Shown: piece by piece, positions 59,788 to 64,000 of the stretch
Position numbering within the stretch: the first letter of the stretch is position 1
Layout: every line of letters starts with the position of its first letter
NCBI GenBank assembly: GCA_036971715.1
Contig: JAVHJL010000011.1
Location: 1,302,001 to 1,366,000 of the forward strand
Direction of reading: 5' to 3'
DNA length: 64,000 nucleotides
DNA from: Arthrobotrys musiformis
Lineage: Eukaryota > Ascomycota > Orbiliomycetes > Orbiliales > Orbiliaceae
Notes under the pieces: generated by a model
Database searches by the model: none
Seen by the model: the letters and a program-made list of their open reading frames with translations, nothing else
Told to the model about the DNA's origin: nothing
Program-made: the position numbers and the translations under genes

Positions 59788-60012
59788 GCTACGATGGATC
59801 TTTACGGTACGAATGGGCCATATAAATATTCATTTACGAACGGTAGTACGGGTCACGGCCTTCACACGGGATACTCGAAACAAGGGGCAGGATGGCAGCT
59901 GAATTTGGGCTATACGGGTTTCTACGGCACAAATCCAACAGAACTAGGATTCTCAGTTTGCTTATTGCAGATTATATTTGCTTCGAGGCTATATGAAACA
60001 TGGAGTTGGTAA
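59676..60012 (+). CDS. Possible plus-strand exon, antisense to the MAT-adjacent gene
   Basis: The plus strand is open from an AG at 59675 to a stop at 60010-60012 (about 111 codons), with protein-like text such as TEVLDWLARYC, GHATMDLYGTNGPYKYSF and GAGWQLNLGYTGFYGT. An upstream plus-strand piece at 59544-59602 (GYSRFIEAAD) can be spliced to it in phase using a GTGCGC donor. No family is recognised. It overlaps the first exons proposed for the minus-strand gene, so at most one of the two may be real at that spot, or the two transcripts overlap antisense. Confidence 0.25.
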
Positions 60013-63000
60013 GGACCCCACCACGCTACCGAAACTCCGCAGCCTCGCGAGCTACCCTCGACGCGACGCTCGACCGAAAGGAAAGACCTTATAGCCTCCT
60101 CCTGCAGCCGCAATCCCCTCAATTACAGCAAAAACACTATAGGGAACTTCCGATTTCTCAGCAAACACCATATGCATAGTTTGGGAACAAAGCTGCAAGA
60201 ACCCAAAGACCTTATCAAACACACGGCTTTGCCTGAACATAAGCAAGCCCATGTCCAAGGCAGAAATTACAACACCGGAGGGTGAGTTCGAAAACTGGAA
60301 TCTCCTTATGTCTTAAAAGAGAAAATAGAACTACAGATCATTAACATTCGCAGCAACATTTAGTCTACAAGATGGATGGGCTGTTACGACATATATCCTT
60401 CGGCCAGCTCCGGTTTGCGAGACAAGGTATATCTATCGCAGGCGCTACAGAGTCTATTCATTGTCTCGTACCCGTCTATTCAACAATAATTGGAAATTTA
60501 TATAGGGATGGACCACCGGCGCTTCGGCTAGCCAGCCAGCTCTGGCTTACGGGAGAAGGCTGAAGCTCTTTCGTATTCTTGGTGAGACATTTCAATATCG
60601 ACATGAATGTCATCACGTGGCTGCATACATTGGCTCGCTTTAAAAACAGAATCTACCAAGTAGGTATCAGCTCACCGCCTGGCTTACTGCCTAGCCCACT
60701 AGTAAGCAGGACTGAAGGTCGGAAGACAGACAGGATCACGGGCCGGAACACAGGACGGGGCACAGGCCAAAACGCCGAGCAGAACGTCGAGGCAGGCCAG
60801 AACGTCGAGGCAGGTCGGAACGCCGAGACGGACTAGAACGTATGCTTTGTTTGAGAAGGTCTACAAATACCTGAGGGAACTAATCCACAGAACCACGTGA
60901 CCACATTCATATCGAAAATGAATGTTTGCTAACGATTTATATACGAAACCCGCTAGAGTCGTACTGGGTAAATAAATTCCCTATACACGATCGACTTCTT
61001 AGCAAGAGGAAGAGGGTAATCGCAGAAGATATCGCGATTCAAAAAAGAAAAAAAAAAAGATAGAGAGCAGTTAGAGCGAATCGAAAGCGAAGCTCCTAGT
61101 TTCTAGTTTCCGATCTGGTTACATCTTTACACTACACCATCAGTCTGGTCCGAGAGCAAGTGCTAAGCGCACCAGAATCACCAGACCAGCACATAGCTTG
61201 TGCCGAGCACAGGCTTCCTCGTTGCGAGACTGACCAGCAGCTAGCAGGTTGTTACAAAAGACCCGACACAAGAAGGGTCGCCGAGACTAACAAAAGACAG
61301 CGCCGAAATCCAACATCAACTTTGTGTTGTATGACGTTGAAGTTGGCAACACAAACCTTCGGTTGCCAAGACTGTTTGTAAGATATACTTTCCTAATTTG
61401 GATGTATAGTGCGAGACTGAGCCAATCAGATGGCTGGACCAAGAACGAAGATTCAACGCGCGTTGTGTTAGCTTACAAGACACCGACATCGACATCTAGA
61501 AACGTAGCTAGTCGTAGCTACACTGCAGACTGGCGTAGCTGCAAAGGGCCACTACACACAGGCACATGTGGTAGTTGAAGTGTTCTTTTTCGGTAGCCTC
61601 GAGACTAGGCACTTTTTTGGATCTATTGGCGGTGAGCCCATTCTCGTGATATCTAACGTTAACACAGGATGCAGCAAGTCTATAAGGTTTATACAATCAA
61701 CCCAACGTTAATAACACCAACTCTTACAGCTCACTCGTCATAAAAAATCTTATTAGCACTCTTCTGCAACCCAACACAGCTCAGTCGACCTTTCAAGCGA
61801 ATTCCTGTGCAGGGCGCAGCGATTTCTCAGACTCAAAGGCGTGGTTTCACTTTTTGCCACCCCAGGGAGAAAGTTGAATAACCCCACGGAGCTGTAGCTG
61901 TCGATCAATTGAAACTGAACAAGTTCACAATCTTAAAGTGCGACGTTGGTCTCGTATACACAATTTGCAATGATTGCAAAGCGCACAAGCATCAGTGCTC
62001 AGGGCGGGTACCGGCTCGGTTACGGCCGTAACTGCTTTGGTTTTAACTACTGCAGAACTCCTCAACCTTTATACTGGAATGCAACCGCGCACCCAAAACC
62101 TATAGCGATCACATGAGATGTATTGCTTCTTCTCCTTCTCCCCTCCCTATAGCTCTTTTTGTTTTTTCAAAAAAAAAAAAAAAAACACGACCAAAACGTA
62201 TCATAACCGGGTTTCCGGTCAAATACCGGACCCGATATCCTGGCGAGTTAGGTACAGCTGACACGACAATATCGCACTCAAGCCGATATTGTAATGGGAT
62301 AACATGCGACCTGTTGCATATGCCGCCTTTCTCTTACAAATCACTTCGTTGGCTGATATGTGCGATACTAATCACATGACAGTGAGCTCAAAGTTCAGGA
62401 ATGTTCGAAAAATGCTTTCTTTATCACAAGGTGATAGCTCTAGCGCTATCGTGGAATTCCCAGTGAATTCAATGGTAGGTAACACGGCAGTCGCAGGGTT
62501 AATCCAGCGCCTGGATCCGAGGCTAGGGTTAGCTAGGCCCTCTTGGACAGAAGAATGGATCCGAAGTTTGTTGAAGAAATTTGAAAAGGTGCCGGTTCGA
62601 ATATCTACGGAATGGGGTTAAGCAAGGCATAATCAGATGCCACTTCTGAAAAATCCTTTTTTGACCGCGGATATGCGCATGCCTAACCTCGAAGTTCTGA
62701 AGATGATTGTTGTTGACCTTCTCTCGTAAACCAGTACAGAGCTGGTCGGATGTTGGCCTGAACTTCGACTTGTACGTTGTGTTATATCGATATATGTGTT
62801 AAAGCAAAGCTTCGATTTAGATAAATTCATTTACAGTACCAAGAGCTCGAGAGAGCTATAGCTACGAACCAGAATCAACCATCATTTTGACATACGGAGG
62901 TTTCAATTCATTTGAACTACTAGCTACTTAAACACTCTATTCTATGTCAATCTCCGCGAGTCCCAAGTATACGTACCGGGCCGATTCTCACCCAATGCAA

Positions 63001-63306
63001 CGACAAATTCCAGTTCCATTTTTCAAGTCTCTCTTTTTTTTCTTTCCCAGTGAAGTCGCTCCATTCTCGTGGAATACACATTCCAATCCATAGGTGGTGG
63101 GGGGTGGTGGGGGGCGATGCTATACTAGAAATGGCACGAGGTTCCTTTCTTATATTCTTAACTTCATCTTCCCATCCGTATAAAGGACCAGGGCGCCCAT
63201 GGTGATATCTACCATGATATCTTCATAGCTCCAAGCTCCAAACAACCTCACAGCATCAACCCCTCGATTAACAATTGTACAACCCAGCCGGCAGGGAATA
63301 GTACAA
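59788..63306. other. Gene-poor region right of the mating-type genes
   Basis: Apart from the possible plus-strand exon ending at 60012, no gene is supported. Two copies of the dispersed motif lie at ~60402-60426 and ~60535-60559. A 12-bp-type repeat (AACGTCGAGGCAGG units) occupies ~60775-60830, an A run ~62167-62185, and a G-rich tract ~63091-63115. Short frames (for example 62304-62621, 105 codons) have no recognisable features. Confidence 0.4.
60770..60832. repeat. Short tandem repeat, AACGTCGAGGCAGG-like
   Basis: About four degenerate copies of a roughly 18-bp unit containing AACGTCGAGGCAGG in tandem. Confidence 0.6.
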
Positions 63307-64000
63307 ATGCAAGTCGTATCCTACTTCGCACGTCATGAGCCACATAGCCCCCTTCACGTCGCCATCCTGTCCTTCCACGGCGTATGGGCCTTAATCTGCT
63401 GGGCAGCCTTCGTCCTCCAATGGCTCCTACCAAAGGGAACGTATAACCACAAAACCATGGGACTTTTCATCTTCTGGGGCTTCCTGTTCCCGTTGGAGGT
63501 GACGGGAGTCATGCTCGTCCCGTACCTTTTTTGGAATTCTCCGAGGACCAATATCCTCTTGACGTCCGGTTACCTCGCCGTCCCCAGCATGGGTTTCCAC
63601 TTCATGATTACTACGCTGCAAGCATTTCCGTTTATCCGTAAATGGACCTCAGCTTCGTTCATAAAATGGCTTAGCATTGTCGGATTTATCATGCAGGTAG
63701 GAGGAGTAGGCGGTATAGGCTACAAGATCGTAACCCACATGGAAGAAGGAATCCATCACGAAAACAACATTGAGCTGTTCCTCCTCAATACGCCCTTCAC
63801 CATCATGCAGGGGATCCTCCTGGCCCGTCCTCATCTCAGATCCCTCGGGCACGGGTTTTATATTAAATACTTGACCCTCCAGATGTTCCCGGGGACGATG
63901 ATTGTTTTCGCCCGCGACAAGTATTGGCTGTGGGGGGCTGATGGGGTTTCAAGCCTGTACGTACGGATTTTGATAGAGTATATACCCATGATACCCTTCT
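63307..64000 (+). CDS. Multi-pass membrane protein, partial (runs off the window)
   Basis: From the ATG at 63307 the plus strand is open to the end of the window (231 codons, no stop), so the 3' end is missing. The protein is strongly hydrophobic with about five or six membrane segments, for example VAILSFHGVWALICWAAFVL, GLFIFWGFLFPLEVTGVML, ILLTSGYLAVPSMGFHFMIT and WLSIVGFIMQVGGVGGIGY. Short charged loops include YKIVTHMEEGIHHENN. I do not recognise the family. An intron before the edge is possible: a GTACGT lies at about 63959. It is likely a fungal integral membrane protein with a role unknown from sequence. Confidence 0.75.
   Translation, partial: MQVVSYFARHEPHSPLHVAILSFHGVWALICWAAFVLQWLLPKGTYNHKTMGLFIFWGFLFPLEVTGVMLVPYLFWNSPRTNILLTSGYLAVPSMGFHFMITTLQAFPFIRKWTSASFIKWLSIVGFIMQVGGVGGIGYKIVTHMEEGIHHENNIELFLLNTPFTIMQGILLARPHLRSLGHGFYIKYLTLQMFPGTMIVFARDKYWLWGADGVSSLYVRILIEYIPMIPF

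Noticed and set aside
1..64000. CRISPR array, rRNA genes or intact transposon
   Set aside because: No regularly spaced direct repeats with unique spacers, no rRNA-like sequence and no transposase or reverse transcriptase motif were seen.

Overview
The window is nuclear DNA of a filamentous ascomycete (Pezizomycotina). Genes are densely packed and carry short introns of about 45-75 nt with GTAAGT/GTACGT/GTATGT donors and CTAAC-like branch points. The gene content is fungal: a Tea1/KelA kelch protein, the DASH subunit Spc19, Rim2, ATP synthase subunit J, Rogdi/Rav2, Sec2 and a mating-type alpha-box gene. The exact class cannot be fixed from the sequence alone. I built the gene models by hand, checking reading phase across every intron; exon coordinates are in each entry.

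Layout. 0.7-14 kb is a housekeeping block: an acidic proline-rich protein, a selenoprotein-K-like Cys protein, APC5, SPC19, ribosomal L37, S9 and L21 (S9 and L21 divergent from one promoter), and a Rim2-type mitochondrial pyrimidine nucleotide carrier. 14-22.7 kb is mixed: two unknown proteins, a glyoxalase/VOC protein, a PDCD5 homologue, an F-box protein, a minisatellite and a small kinase-like gene. 22.7-27.7 kb has no recognisable gene and ends in a long CT-rich leader of a 1,520-residue Tea1/KelA-like polarity protein (27.7-32.5 kb). 33-41.4 kb holds a SET-domain protein, an SDR oxidoreductase, mitoribosomal uS14m, ATP synthase subunit J, a Rogdi/Rav2 homologue and a second F-box protein. 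42.7-46.3 kb holds a nucleoside-phosphorylase-domain protein of the kind found as the N-terminal domain of fungal NLR-like proteins, with a C-terminal 24-bp coding repeat, plus two or three tiny one-pass membrane proteins. 47.4-49.6 kb is the Rab exchange factor SEC2.

From 49.6 to 63.3 kb the DNA is gene-poor except for a two-gene block on the minus strand at 55.2-59.8 kb. Its downstream gene is a mating-type alpha-box transcription factor (MAT1-1-1 type), recovered only after splicing a 196-nt intron inside the alpha box. It is unusually large (about 1,007 residues). Just 83 nt upstream lies an unrecognised, co-oriented multi-exon gene. APC5 and the ribosomal S9 and L21 genes are reported neighbours of MAT loci in other Pezizomycotina, so their presence about 45-50 kb away supports reading this as an expanded MAT region. 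A multi-pass membrane protein gene runs off the right edge.

Most promising observations: the oversized alpha-box protein and its unknown partner; the phosphorylase/tiny-membrane-protein cluster; a dispersed degenerate motif around CTGGTTTACGAGACAA; and antisense-overlapping open frames near 59.6 kb.
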